DNA of 64,000 bases from Streptomyces halobius (GCF_023277745.1 NZ_CP086322.1:4092001-4156000); one strand, 5' to 3'; numbered from the stretch's first letter, positions 35,654 through 44,830 are shown. Translations and numbers: made by a program. The notes: generated by a model from the letters alone, not told the origin.

Positions 35654-36619
35654 GTGCTGGAAGAGGTGGAGCGCTGGCTCAGCAGCCGCTCCTGGTCCGC
35701 GGCCGACCGCCCGCTCGGCCGGCTGCTGGACGCCAAGCGGCAGACCGGCCGGACGGTCAGCGTAGTGCTGCCCGCGCTCGACGAGGAGGCGACCGTCGGG
35801 GTGATCGTCGCGGCGATCCGCGGTGAGCTGATGACGGAGACGGTGCCGCTCGTCGACGAGCTGGTGGTGCTGGACTCGGGGTCCACCGACCGGACGGCCG
35901 AGGTCGCGGCGGCGGCCGGCGCGCGGGTCGTCCACCGGGACGGCGTCCTGCCGCGGATCCCGGCCCTCCCCGGCAAGGGCGAGGTGCTGTGGCGCTCGCT
36001 GCTCGTCACCGGCGGCGACATCATCTGTTTCGTCGACGCCGATCTGCGGGAGTTCTCGTCCTCCTTCGTCTCCGGGATCGTCGGACCGCTGCTCACCGAT
36101 CCGGACATCCAGTTTGTGAAGGCGATGTACGACCGACCGCTGGAGGCCGGGTTCGGGGGGCCCGCGGGGGCCGGCCAGGGGGGCCGGGTGACCGAGCTGG
36201 TCGCCCGCCCGCTGCTCAATCTGCACTGGCCGCAGCTGGCCGGCTTCGTGCAGCCGCTCGGCGGTGAGTACGCGGCCCGTCGCTCGCTTCTGGAGCGGCT
36301 GCCGTTCCCGGTCGGCTACGGCGTGGAGCTGGGCCTGCTGGTCGACGCGCTGCACACGGTCGGCCTCGATGCGCTGGCGCAGGTCGATGTGGGGGTGCGC
36401 AAGCATCGTCACCAGGGCGGTCAGGCCCTCGGCCGGATGGCCGCCGCGATCTACCGCACCGCCCAACTCCGCCTCACCCGAGGACACTTGGTGCGCCCAC
36501 GGCTCACCCAGTTCGACCGGGGCGAGAACGGTTTCATCGCCCGCACGACCGAGGTGGACACCGAGGAGCGCCCTCCGATGGCCGAAATTCCCGAGTACGC
36601 GAGGCGGCGCGCGGCATGA
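35654..36619 (+). CDS. gpgS: Glucosyl-3-phosphoglycerate synthase
   Basis: GT81-family, GT-A fold transferase moving glucose from a nucleotide sugar to 3-phosphoglycerate, the first step towards glucosylglycerate and related polysaccharides. The 321-residue protein shows VSVVLPALDEEATVGVIVAA, ELVVLDSGSTDRT, the DxD-like metal motif ICFVDADLREFSS, PLGGEYAARRSLL, and VRKHRHQ. The GTG start at 35654 begins the family's N-terminal helix (LEEVERWL). It is divergent from thrC and 47 bp upstream of otsA, with which it probably forms an operon. Confidence 0.9.
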   Translation: MLEEVERWLSSRSWSAADRPLGRLLDAKRQTGRTVSVVLPALDEEATVGVIVAAIRGELMTETVPLVDELVVLDSGSTDRTAEVAAAAGARVVHRDGVLPRIPALPGKGEVLWRSLLVTGGDIICFVDADLREFSSSFVSGIVGPLLTDPDIQFVKAMYDRPLEAGFGGPAGAGQGGRVTELVARPLLNLHWPQLAGFVQPLGGEYAARRSLLERLPFPVGYGVELGLLVDALHTVGLDALAQVDVGVRKHRHQGGQALGRMAAAIYRTAQLRLTRGHLVRPRLTQFDRGENGFIARTTEVDTEERPPMAEIPEYARRRAA

Positions 36620-36666
36620 CCGGCGGCGTACGTTTGCGCGGTTGTGCCGCGGGTTAATCTCGCGGC

Positions 36667-38160
36667 ATGGCCTCCGAGCGCAGTGGTGCCCAGGTACTCG
36701 TCGCGTCCAACCGCGGTCCGGTCTCGTACGCCCTGGGGGCGGACGGCGCGCTGTCCGCCAAGCGGGGCGGCGGCGGGCTGGTCTCGGGGCTGTCGGCCAT
36801 CGGGCCCGGCACGGCTGCGCTGTGGGTGTGTGCCGCGCTGGGTGACGGTGACCGGGAGGCGGTACGGCGGAGCGGTGGCGCGCTGGATCCGGGCGACACC
36901 GGCGGACAGCGTGTCCGGATGCTGGACATTCCGGCGGAGGTGTACGCCGCCGCCTATAACGGCGTCGCGAACTCCGTGCTGTGGTTCGTCCACCACATGC
37001 TCTACCGGACGCCGATGGAGCCGATCTTCGACGCGGAGTTCCGCGCGCAGTGGTCGGCGTACGAGCACTACAACACGGCGTTCGCGGACGCGCTGGCCGA
37101 TGCGGCGGCACCGAGCGCGGCGGTCCTGGTGCAGGACTACCACCTGGCGCTGGTGCCGGGGATGCTCCGCGACCGCCGTCCCGACCTGCGGATCGCGCAC
37201 TTCTCGCATACGCCGTGGGCGCCGCCCGAGTACTTCGCGATGCTGCCCGACGACATCCAGCGGAAGCTGGCGGTGGGGATCCTCGGCGCGGACCGGGCGA
37301 ACTTCCTGACCGAGCGGTGGGCGCGGGCGTTCATGGGCTGCGCCCGGCAGGCGCTCGGCACGGACTGCGACGCCTACTGGCCGCGCGACGGGGCGCCGTA
37401 CGTCGTCTCGACGCCGCCGGCGCACAAGCCGCGCCGGACCGGGATCGGGGTGCACGGTCTCGGCGCCGACGCAGGCTTTCTGCGGGAGCGGGCGCACCGG
37501 CCGGACGTCGACGAGCGGATGGCGACGCTGCGGGAGCAGATCGGCGGGACGGACCGCAGGACGATCGTGCGGGTCGACCGCACCGAACTGTCCAAGAACA
37601 TCGTGCGGGGGCTGCTGGCGTACCGGCGGCTGCTGGCCGACCGTCCCGAGTGGCACGAACGGGTGGTGCACATCGCGTTCGCCTACCCCTCGCGGCAGGA
37701 TCTGGCCGTCTACCGGGAGTACACCGCGCAGGTCGGCCGGCTGGCCGAGGAGATCAACGCGGAGTACGGCACGGTGGATTGGCAGCCGGTCGAGCTGCAC
37801 GTCAAGGACGACTTCGCCCGGTCGCTGGCCGCCTATCGGCTCGCGGACGTGGCGCTGGTGAACCCGATCCGGGACGGGATGAATCTGGTCGCGAAGGAGA
37901 TCCCGGTGGTGTCCGACGACGGGTGCGCGCTGGTGCTGTCACGGGAGGCAGGGGCGTACGCGGAGCTCGGCCAGGACGCCCTCGTCGTCAATCCGTACGA
38001 CATCGCCGCCACCGCGGACGCCCTGCACACGGCGCTGTCGATGGACCACGGCGAGCGCGCCGAACGCACCGCGCGGCTGGCCGCGGCCGCCACCGCGCTG
38101 CCACCGGACCGGTGGTTCCTGGACCAGCTGGAGGCGTTGAAGGGTCTGGAGGGGGCCTAG
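36667..38160 (+). CDS. otsA: Trehalose-6-phosphate synthase
   Basis: GT20 enzyme making trehalose 6-phosphate from a nucleotide-glucose and glucose 6-phosphate: 497 residues. Landmarks: ASNRGPVSYAL and KRGGGGLVSGL (donor loop), VQDYHLALVPGMLRDRRPDL, FSHTPWAPPEYFAML, RVDRTELSKNIVRGLLAYRR, and the NPIRDGMNLVAKEI nucleotide-sugar motif. ATG at 36667. Downstream of gpgS and convergent with otsB, so this region handles stress-related sugar solutes. Confidence 0.95.
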   Translation: MASERSGAQVLVASNRGPVSYALGADGALSAKRGGGGLVSGLSAIGPGTAALWVCAALGDGDREAVRRSGGALDPGDTGGQRVRMLDIPAEVYAAAYNGVANSVLWFVHHMLYRTPMEPIFDAEFRAQWSAYEHYNTAFADALADAAAPSAAVLVQDYHLALVPGMLRDRRPDLRIAHFSHTPWAPPEYFAMLPDDIQRKLAVGILGADRANFLTERWARAFMGCARQALGTDCDAYWPRDGAPYVVSTPPAHKPRRTGIGVHGLGADAGFLRERAHRPDVDERMATLREQIGGTDRRTIVRVDRTELSKNIVRGLLAYRRLLADRPEWHERVVHIAFAYPSRQDLAVYREYTAQVGRLAEEINAEYGTVDWQPVELHVKDDFARSLAAYRLADVALVNPIRDGMNLVAKEIPVVSDDGCALVLSREAGAYAELGQDALVVNPYDIAATADALHTALSMDHGERAERTARLAAAATALPPDRWFLDQLEALKGLEGA

Positions 38161-38178
38161 CACCCTCGGACTCCCGCG

Positions 38179-38202
38179 GGGCCTGAGCGGTGGGTCAGGC
38201 CC
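38179..38202. terminator. Bidirectional hairpin between otsA and otsB
   Basis: GGGCCTGA and TCAGGCCC form an 8-bp stem around GCGGTGGGT. The second arm touches the otsB stop codon. It shares the TGGGTCAGG-type core with the hairpins at 27145 and 39264. Confidence 0.65.
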
Positions 38203-39173
38203 TAGCCCTGTGCGGCAAGTTCGTCCGCGAGGGCTTCGAGCAGGGCGACGACGCCTGCCGGGCCGTCGACCACCAGGTCGGCGCGTTCGGCGAGCTCGGT
38301 GACCTCGTTGCTGCCGCTGCACACCAGGACGCCGGTGAGGCCGTCGGAGCGGAGCTTGTCGACGGCGCCGAAGGCGGCCAGGTCGCCGAGGTCGTCACCC
38401 GCGTAGAGGACGGTGGCGGCGCCGGTTTCGCGGACCCAGTCGGCGAGGGCGACGCCCTTGTCCATGCCCGGCGGGCGCAGTTCCAGGACCAGCCGGCCGG
38501 GCTCGACGATCAGGCCATGGCGTTCGGCGAGCGCGGCGAGCGGGGCACGCAGCTGCTCGAAGGCGCCCTGGGGATCGTCGGCTCGGCGGGTGTGGACGGC
38601 GATGGCGCGGCCGCCCTTGGTTTCGATGGCGGTCTCGACCCAGGTGCCGTGCCAGACGCCGGAGCGGTCCAGGACGCCGGGGAGTTCGGCCTGTATGGCG
38701 GCGATGCCGGGGTGCGGGGTGGGGGCCTGGACGGTGCCGGTCGCCGCGTCCCAGCGTTCGGCGCCGTAGTGGCCGAGGACGACGAGGTGTTCCAGGCCGG
38801 GGGCGTCGGCGACACCGGCGAGGCGGACCGCGACGCCGGCCGGGCGGCCGGTGATCACCGCGGCGGCGCGCAGCCGGGGCACCAGCCGTCCGAGGGCGGC
38901 GGTGGTGCCGGGGTGGGCGCGGGCCTTTTCGGGGTCGGGGACGATGTCGGCGAGGGTGCCGTCGAAGTCGAGGGCGAGGACGGCGCGTTCCGGGCGGGCC
39001 AGCAGCGCGGCGAGGCCCTCGCGGCCGGCGACGGTCTGCGGGGTGGGGACGTTGCCCGGGGGCGGGGCGGGGCCGGTGGCCGGTGCCGGATCCGGCGACG
39101 GCGGGGTTCCGGGGGCCGGTTCGGGAGTCGGTTCGGGATTCGGGGTCGGCGCGGCGTTCGGGGGGCTGCCCAT
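38202..39173 (-). CDS. otsB: Trehalose-6-phosphate phosphatase
   Basis: HAD-superfamily enzyme that removes phosphate from trehalose 6-phosphate, completing the OtsAB route. The 323-residue protein has VLALDFDGTLADIVPDPEKA (motif I), AVITGRP (motif II), a cap with LGHYGAERWD, and motif III/IV KGVALADWV, LYAGDDLGDLAAF. The first about 45 residues are a Pro/Thr/Ala-rich disordered extension absent from minimal OtsB proteins. ATG at 39173 chosen as the first start with reasonable upstream sequence. Convergent with otsA. Confidence 0.94.
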   Translation of the reverse strand: MGSPPNAAPTPNPEPTPEPAPGTPPSPDPAPATGPAPPPGNVPTPQTVAGREGLAALLARPERAVLALDFDGTLADIVPDPEKARAHPGTTAALGRLVPRLRAAAVITGRPAGVAVRLAGVADAPGLEHLVVLGHYGAERWDAATGTVQAPTPHPGIAAIQAELPGVLDRSGVWHGTWVETAIETKGGRAIAVHTRRADDPQGAFEQLRAPLAALAERHGLIVEPGRLVLELRPPGMDKGVALADWVRETGAATVLYAGDDLGDLAAFGAVDKLRSDGLTGVLVCSGSNEVTELAERADLVVDGPAGVVALLEALADELAAQG

Positions 39174-39263
39174 GGCGACGACCCTACCGGCGGGGTGCGG
39201 GCGCACGTGGGGTGCACGGGAGCATCCGGCCAGTTGGTCCGGGTCGCTCCCCAACCGGCGTGA

Positions 39264-39285
39264 GCCCTGTCCGATGGGTCAGGGC
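39264..39285. terminator. Short terminator hairpin
   Basis: GCCCTG and CAGGGC around TCCGATGGGT, between the DUF3263 gene end and the otsB start. Confidence 0.5.
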
Positions 39286-39319
39286 CGGAAAGGCCCGGCC
39301 GGGGCATCCGGTGTTGCCG

Positions 39320-39619
39320 TCAGCGGTGGGCCCGGCGGGCGTCCCGTATGCGGCGCAGCCTATTGATCGTGACCGGGTCGTGGGCGAGTGCGCGCGGATC
39401 GTCCAACAGGGCGTTCAGGAGCTGGTAGTAGCGGGTCGGGGAGATGCCGAGGTGTTCGCGGATGGCGCGCTCCTTGGGGCCGGCGGCCGGCCAGGAGCGG
39501 CGCTCGACGGCGAGCACCGCTTCGTCGCGGGAGGAGAGCGCGCCGGACCGGGCGTCCGCGCCGGGCGTGGTCCCGCCCGGAGCGCCGCCGTCGCGCTCGT
39601 CGTCTCCGCCGCTCGTCAT
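39320..39619 (-). CDS. DUF3263 domain protein
   Basis: Ninety-nine residues. The C-terminal 70 residues match the small helical DUF3263 family: SSRDEAVLAVERRSWPAAGP, KERAIREHLGISPTRYYQLL (a helix-turn-helix-like pair), NALLDDPRALAHDPVTINRL. The N-terminal 28 residues are Gly/Asp-rich and disordered. Start ATG 39619 or GTG 39622. Probably DNA-binding; targets unknown. Confidence 0.88.
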   Translation of the reverse strand: MTSGGDDERDGGAPGGTTPGADARSGALSSRDEAVLAVERRSWPAAGPKERAIREHLGISPTRYYQLLNALLDDPRALAHDPVTINRLRRIRDARRAHR

Positions 39620-39701
39620 CACGTTTCCACGATAAGCGCACGGTCGGACAATGCCCCGGGCGTCTGCCCTCCCCGGCCCCGTGTCCGCATTCCGTCAGAC
39701 A

Positions 39702-40970
39702 TCAGCGGACCGCGTTGTCCTCCGCGTCGGCGAGGTTCTGGATGTCGGAGAGCACACCGTACGGGTTGCCCTCCGGGCCGACGGCGCCGCCCATTTCGGC
39801 CTTGATGGTCTTGGAGACCAGCGGCCAGGAGGTCTTGTTCGCCGGGTAGAACTCGGCGTGCGCGAGCTGTTCGAGGAAGCCGTGGAGCTTGGCGTACTTG
39901 TCGTCGGCCATCATCGCCTGGGAGGCGGACGTGGTGACCGGCAGCAGGCCGTAGTCGCCGGAGAACTTCAGCACGTTCTTCTTGCTGTAGACGAAGTCCA
40001 GGAATTTGCCGGTCTCCTTGCGGTGGCCGCCCGCCTTGAACGCCATCATCCAGTCGGCGACGCCCATGGTGGCCTTGGCCTTGCCGTTCTTGCCGGGGAG
40101 TTCGACGGTGCCGTAGTCGATGCCGTTGTCCTCGGCCTGCTTCATCAGGGTGGGGTGGCCGTTGAGCATGCCGACCTCGCCGTCGGCGAAGCCCTGGAAG
40201 GCGTCCGCGCGGTTGAGCTTGGCGGGGTCGGTGCCGGTCAGGCCCTTGCCGACGAGGTCCTTCTGGAGCCACTCGAAGGTCTTGACGTTCTCCGGCGAGT
40301 CGATCGTGTACTTGCCGATGTTGTCGGTGTAGCCGCCGCCACCGCTGAGCATCCATATCAGCGTCTCGGCCTGGGTCTCCTCCGGGCCGAGCGGCAGCGC
40401 GAAGGGCATCTTGACGCCGTGCTCCTTCAGCAGCTCGGCGTCCTTGACGATGTCGTTCCAGCTCTGCGGCGGGTCACTGATGCCCGCCTCGTCGAACAGC
40501 TTCTTGTTGTAGAAGAGCCGCCGGGTGCTGGCACCGAAGGGCATCCCGTAGGCGACACGCTCGTATTCGCCGGCCTCGGCGAGGGAGGGGGTGAAGTCGG
40601 CCTCGGTGGGTATGGAGAGCAGCTTGTCGGTGCTGTAGAGCTGGCCCTTGGCCGCATAGTCGGCGTAGGCGCCGGCCTGCGCCAGGTCCGGGGCGTGGCC
40701 GGCCTTGACCAGTTCCTCGACCTTCTTGTCGACGTCGGTCCAGTTGTAGACCTCGACGTCGACCTTGATCCCGGGGTTCTTCTTCTCGAAGGCGCGGGTC
40801 AGTTCGTCCCAGTAGTGCTCGGAGCTGTTGGACGCGCGGTCGCCGTAGTCCGCCGCGATGAGCTTGAGGGTGACATCGCCGCCGGCCGGGCCACTGCCAC
40901 AGCCGGTAAGGGTCAGTGTCATGGCCGAGGCAATCGCCGTCGCCGTCAGGCTCAGATACCGCCGCTGCAC
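39702..40970 (-). CDS. Sugar ABC transporter substrate-binding lipoprotein (family 1)
   Basis: A 422-residue extracellular binding protein. Its N-terminus (LSLTATAIASAMTLTLTGCG) is a lipoprotein signal with the lipobox LTGC. The mature part is SBP_bac_1-like: FEKKNPGIKVDVEVYNWTDV, AYADYAAKGQLYS, YGMPFGASTRRLFYNKKLFD, DAFQGFADGEVGML. The GTG at 40970 begins the signal peptide; upstream starts add unrelated sequence. No permease genes adjoin it. It is divergent from nagK-nagA with DasR-like sites between, so an aminosugar ligand is likely. Confidence 0.88.
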   Translation of the reverse strand: MQRRYLSLTATAIASAMTLTLTGCGSGPAGGDVTLKLIAADYGDRASNSSEHYWDELTRAFEKKNPGIKVDVEVYNWTDVDKKVEELVKAGHAPDLAQAGAYADYAAKGQLYSTDKLLSIPTEADFTPSLAEAGEYERVAYGMPFGASTRRLFYNKKLFDEAGISDPPQSWNDIVKDAELLKEHGVKMPFALPLGPEETQAETLIWMLSGGGGYTDNIGKYTIDSPENVKTFEWLQKDLVGKGLTGTDPAKLNRADAFQGFADGEVGMLNGHPTLMKQAEDNGIDYGTVELPGKNGKAKATMGVADWMMAFKAGGHRKETGKFLDFVYSKKNVLKFSGDYGLLPVTTSASQAMMADDKYAKLHGFLEQLAHAEFYPANKTSWPLVSKTIKAEMGGAVGPEGNPYGVLSDIQNLADAEDNAVR

Positions 40971-41076
40971 TGCTGTTACCGCCCTTTTCCCGAAGTAACG
41001 TGTTGCCGGGTTCGTCCCGGTCTCAGGGGTCTCCCTCGACCGGTGTGAACCGCGAGTCTCCCGCGCGTTCACACAC

Positions 41077-41092
41077 AAGGTCTACACCACCC
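41077..41092. promoter_or_regulatory. DasR-responsive element (dre) candidate 1
   Basis: AAGGTCTACACCACCC keeps the GGTCTA-n-ACCAC core of the 16-bp dre consensus (ACTGGTCTAGACCACT). It lies about 110 bp upstream of the sugar-binding gene. Confidence 0.65.
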
Positions 41093-41241
41093 CTCATTGC
41101 GCTTCGGTATCGCCCTTCCCTCGCCAAGATCACGAGGCCGGGCGATGACCAGGTACAAGAGGGTGGCGTACCGGGCGGCGGACGCGAAGTGACGAAGGGC
41201 TCCGCGCCCCGGAGCATCCTCGGGCGGGCACCACCACGGCG

Positions 41242-41257
41242 AGTGGACTAGACCTTT
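41242..41257. promoter_or_regulatory. DasR-responsive element (dre) candidate 2
   Basis: AGTGGACTAGACCTTT matches the dre consensus at about 12 of 16 positions, including the central CTAGACC, 28 bp before nagK. Confidence 0.65.
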
Positions 41258-41284
41258 CATGGCGGATCGCGCGAAACTGGTCCC

Positions 41285-42217
41285 GTGAGACATGTCATCG
41301 CCCTTGATGTGGGCGGCACCGGGATGAAAGCCGCCCTCGCCGGGGCGGACGGCAACCTGCTCCACGAGGCACGGCGCCCCACCGGCCGCGAGCGCGGCCC
41401 CGAAGCGGTCGTCGAGGCGATCCTCGGCTTCGCCGCCGAGCTCCGCGAGCTGGGGCGGGAGCGGTTCGGTACGGCCGCCGAGGCCGCCGGGGTCGCGGTC
41501 CCCGGCATCGTCGACGAGGCGGCCGGTACCGCCGTCTACGCCGCCAACCTCGGCTGGCGGAACGTCCCGATGCGGGCCCTGCTGTCCGAACGGCTCGGCG
41601 GCATCCCCGTGGCCCTCGGCCACGACGTCCGCACCGGCGGCCTGGCCGAGGGCCGGATCGGCGCCGGTGCGGACGCCGACCGGTTTCTGTTCGTACCACT
41701 GGGCACCGGTATCGCGGGCGCCATCGGCATCAACGGCCGGATCGAGGGCGGTGCGCACGGCAGCGCGGGCGAGATCGGCCACATCGTCGTACGGCCCGGC
41801 GGACGCGCCTGCGGCTGCGGGCAGCGCGGCTGCCTGGAGACGCTGGCCTCGGCCGCCGCGGTCGGCCGCGACTGGGCCGCCGCCTGCGGCGATCCGCAGG
41901 CCACCGCCGCCGACGCGGCCAAGGCCGTGGAGTCCGGCGACGCCCGCGCGCTCGCCGTCTGGCAGCACGCCGTGGACGCCCTCGCCGATGGCCTGGTCAC
42001 CGGCCTCACCCTGCTCGATCCGCGGACGCTGATCATCGGCGGCGGACTCGCCGAAGCGGGCGACACGCTGTTCGTGCCGCTGCGGGAGGCCGTCCGCCGG
42101 CGCGTGACGTTCCAGCAGCTCCCCTCGATCGTTCCGGCTGCGCTCGGGGACGCCGCCGGGTGCCTGGGCGCAGGCCTGCTCGCCTGGGATCTTCTCTCCA
42201 CGGAGGTATGCGACTGA
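41285..42217 (+). CDS. nagK: N-acetylglucosamine kinase (ROK family)
   Basis: ATP-dependent kinase of the ROK family: 310 residues. N-terminal phosphate loop IALDVGGTGMKAALAG, catalytic-site GHDVRTGGLAEGRIGAG, zinc motif ending in CGCGQRGCLETLAS (Cys cluster with HIVVRPGG upstream) and IIGGGLAEAG. The GTG at 41285 is followed by RHVIALDVGG. It overlaps nagA by the TGATG stop-start, so kinase and deacetylase are made together. The DasR-like site upstream supports GlcNAc as the substrate. Confidence 0.9.
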   Translation: MRHVIALDVGGTGMKAALAGADGNLLHEARRPTGRERGPEAVVEAILGFAAELRELGRERFGTAAEAAGVAVPGIVDEAAGTAVYAANLGWRNVPMRALLSERLGGIPVALGHDVRTGGLAEGRIGAGADADRFLFVPLGTGIAGAIGINGRIEGGAHGSAGEIGHIVVRPGGRACGCGQRGCLETLASAAAVGRDWAAACGDPQATAADAAKAVESGDARALAVWQHAVDALADGLVTGLTLLDPRTLIIGGGLAEAGDTLFVPLREAVRRRVTFQQLPSIVPAALGDAAGCLGAGLLAWDLLSTEVCD

Positions 42218-43458
42218 TGGCACAGCAACAATCCGCGGGACAGCCCTCGGACGCCCGGCGTACCGTCCTCGCGGGCGCCCGGATCGCCCGGCCGTCCGGT
42301 GTCGTCGACAACGGCCGGATCACGGTCGAGGGCGGCCGCATCGCCGGGATCCACAGCCGGGACGGCGACCGCGCCGGGCACGGCCGGCGGCGCGGCGACC
42401 ACCGTCCGGGCGAGGCGCCGGCCGTCCTCGACCTGACGGACCATCTGATCGTCCCCGGCTTCGTCGACATGCATGTGCACGGCGGAGGCGGCGGCTCCTT
42501 CTCGTCCGCCGACCCGGACGAATGCCGCACCGTCATCGGCACCCACCGCCGGCACGGCACCACCTCCATGGTCGCCTCCACCGTCACCGGCGGTCTGGAC
42601 GACCTGGCCCGGCAGGCCGGGGTGCTCGCCGAGCTCGTCGAGGACGGCGAGCTGGCCGGCGTCCACTTCGAGGGGCCGTTCATCTCCACCCACCGCTGCG
42701 GTGCGCACCAGCCCGAGCTGCTGCGCGACCCCGATCCGGCCGATGTGCGCAAGCTCCTCGACGCCGCGCGCGGCACGGCCCGGATGATGACCCTCGCGCC
42801 CGAGCTGCCCGGCGGTCTGGAGTCGGTACGGCTGCTCGCCGACGCCGGTGTGATCGCGGCCGTCGGCCACACCGACTCGTCCTACGACGCCACCCGCGAG
42901 GCCATCGACGCGGGCGCCACCGTCGCCACCCACCTCTTCAACGCGATGCCCGGCCTCGGCCACCGCGCGCCGGGCCCGGTCGCGGCCCTTCTGGAGGACG
43001 AGCGGGTCACCGTCGAGCTGATCAACGACGGCACCCATCTGCACGCCGCGGTCCTCCAGTTGGCCTTCCGCTCCGCGGGCGCCGGACGCGTCGCCTTCAT
43101 CACGGACGCGATGGGCGCGGCCGGGATGTCCGACGGGAGCTATCCGCTCGGCCCGATGCGGGTCGAGGTGACGGACGGTGTCGCACGGATCAGCGAGGGA
43201 CCGACGGCGGGATCCATCGCCGGCTCCACGCTCACCCTGGACCGCGTCTTCCGACGCGCCGTCACCTTCGACGGCCTGACGGTAGATCAGGCCGTGCAGG
43301 CACTTTCGGCCAACCCGGCCCACCTCCTGGGCATCGACGACCGTACCGGCTCCCTGGAGCCGGGCAAGGACGCCGACCTGGTGGTGCTGGACGACAGGTA
43401 CGAGCTCGCGGGCGTGATGCGCCGGGGTGAGTGGCTGGTGACCCCGCCGGGGGTCTGA
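42217..43458 (+). CDS. nagA: N-acetylglucosamine-6-phosphate deacetylase
   Basis: Amidohydrolase-superfamily enzyme making glucosamine 6-phosphate and acetate: 413 residues. Metal and substrate motifs: FVDMHVHGGGGGSFSSADP, GVHFEGPFISTHRCGAHQPE, AVGHTDSSYDATREAIDAGA, THLFNAMPGLGHRAPGPVAA, FITDAMGAAGMSDGSYPLG. The ATG at 42217 overlaps the nagK stop and has GGAGG 10 bases upstream; an ATG at 42208 is an alternative. It would also receive GlcNAc 6-phosphate from MurQ. Confidence 0.94.
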   Translation: MAQQQSAGQPSDARRTVLAGARIARPSGVVDNGRITVEGGRIAGIHSRDGDRAGHGRRRGDHRPGEAPAVLDLTDHLIVPGFVDMHVHGGGGGSFSSADPDECRTVIGTHRRHGTTSMVASTVTGGLDDLARQAGVLAELVEDGELAGVHFEGPFISTHRCGAHQPELLRDPDPADVRKLLDAARGTARMMTLAPELPGGLESVRLLADAGVIAAVGHTDSSYDATREAIDAGATVATHLFNAMPGLGHRAPGPVAALLEDERVTVELINDGTHLHAAVLQLAFRSAGAGRVAFITDAMGAAGMSDGSYPLGPMRVEVTDGVARISEGPTAGSIAGSTLTLDRVFRRAVTFDGLTVDQAVQALSANPAHLLGIDDRTGSLEPGKDADLVVLDDRYELAGVMRRGEWLVTPPGV

Positions 43459-43517
43459 TCCGCCGGAAGCCGGGGGCCCGATCCGCCGGAAGCCAGGGTC
43501 TGATCCGCCGGGAAAGG
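43450..43517 (+). repeat. 23-bp repeat spanning the nagA stop
   Basis: Three copies of a unit containing (T)GATCCGCCGGAAGCC. The first includes the nagA TGA. Confidence 0.82.
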
Positions 43518-43686
43518 GCGCACGGCGGCCGTCTTCCGGGTGAACGCACGCGGGACGGTGGTTGGCCTGGGTCTGGGCCCACCACCGTCCGGATGGCATG
43601 ATCGCACGCGCACTTGTCCATACGCGGCCCCCGGCACGGTCGCCAGACCCGTCGGACCGGCGGCCGCCCGGCGCGGAGGGGGAATC

Positions 43687-44616
43687 ATGATCCTCACGGT
43701 CACGCTGAACGCCGCCCTGGACATCACCTATCGCGTGCCCCGGCTCTGTCCGCACACCACACACCGGGTCACCGAGGTCACCGAGCGCCCCGGTGGCAAG
43801 GGCCTGAACGTCGCCCGGGTCCTGGCCGCGCTAGGCCACCGCACGATCGCCACCGGCTTCGCGGGCGGCGGCACCGGCGCGGCGCTGCGCGCCCTGCTCG
43901 CCCAGGAGAGCGACGTCACCGACGCGCTGGTCCCGGTCGGCGGCGCCACCCGCCGCACCGTCGCCGTCGTCGACGAGACCTCCGGCGACACCACCCAGCT
44001 CAACGAACCGGGCCCCACCGTCTCCCCCGCCGAATGGGACACCTTCCTCGGCGCCTACCGCGAACTGCTGGGCGACGCACGGGCGGTGGCCCTGTGCGGC
44101 AGCCTCCCGCCGGGCGTCCCGGTGGACGTCTACGCCCGCCTCACCCGCGCCGCGCGCACCGCCGGCGTCCCCGTCCTCCTCGACACCAGCGGCGAACCGC
44201 TGCGCCGCGGCCTGGCCGCCCGCCCCGACCTCGCCAAGCCCAACGCCGACGAGCTGGCCGCCCTCACCGGCAGCACGGAACCGCTGCGCGCCGCCCGGGA
44301 CACCCGCCGCCGGGGCGCGCACGCGGTGGCCGCCTCCCTGGGCGCGGACGGCATGCTCGCCGTCACCGCCGACGGCATCTGGCAGGCCGCGCCGCCACGG
44401 CGGATCGCCGGCAACCCCACCGGCGCCGGCGACTCGGCCGTGGCCGGGCTGCTGTCGGGTCTGGTGGAGGGGTTGCCGTGGCCGGACCGGCTGACCCGCG
44501 CGGTGGCCCTGTCGGCCGCGACCGTACGGGCCCCGGCGGCGGGCGAGTTCGACACGGAGACGTACGAGGAGCTCCTGCCGCGGGTCGTGGTGACGGATCA
44601 TCCGTCGGCGGCGTGA
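43687..44616 (+). CDS. PfkB-family hexose kinase (1-phosphofructokinase/tagatose-kinase type)
   Basis: A 309-residue sugar kinase of the FruK/LacC subgroup: MILTVTLNAALDITYRVPRL, RPGGKGLNVARVLAALGHRT, TQLNEPGPTVS, CGSLPPGVPVDVYA, KPNADELAALTG, and the anion-hole and base motif NPTGAGDSAVAGLL. ATG at 43687 with GGAGGGG upstream. It follows nagA by 228 bp on the same strand; a role in aminosugar or tagatose phosphate metabolism is inferred from the neighbours, and the substrate is not certain. Confidence 0.88.
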   Translation: MILTVTLNAALDITYRVPRLCPHTTHRVTEVTERPGGKGLNVARVLAALGHRTIATGFAGGGTGAALRALLAQESDVTDALVPVGGATRRTVAVVDETSGDTTQLNEPGPTVSPAEWDTFLGAYRELLGDARAVALCGSLPPGVPVDVYARLTRAARTAGVPVLLDTSGEPLRRGLAARPDLAKPNADELAALTGSTEPLRAARDTRRRGAHAVAASLGADGMLAVTADGIWQAAPPRRIAGNPTGAGDSAVAGLLSGLVEGLPWPDRLTRAVALSAATVRAPAAGEFDTETYEELLPRVVVTDHPSAA

Positions 44617-44653
44617 GGGAAACCCCACCACTACGAAAACCGCACCACTACAC

Positions 44654-44682
44654 CCGCCCACCCTCCGAAGGGGGGTGGGCGG
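44654..44682 (+). terminator. Terminator after the sugar-kinase gene
   Basis: CCGCCCACCC and GGGTGGGCGG form a 10-bp stem followed by TGGGGAAAAAC. Confidence 0.65.
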
Positions 44683-44709
44683 TGGGGAAAAACTAGAGGA
44701 GCGGTTTGG

Positions 44710-44830
44710 CAGCGGGAGAACCGAAGGAAACAGGTCGACGCGGAGAAACCGAAGGAACCGGTCGACGGCCGGGAAACCGAAGGAAGCAGGCCGACGGCGG
44801 GGAAACCCCAAGGAGCAGGCCGACGGCGAT
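44710..44830. repeat. Degenerate 28-30 bp tandem repeat
   Basis: Four units of the form GGGAAACCGAAGGAAnCAGG plus TCGACGG or CCGACGG lie between the convergent kinase and CBM genes. The copies drift gradually. No gene here. Confidence 0.8.
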
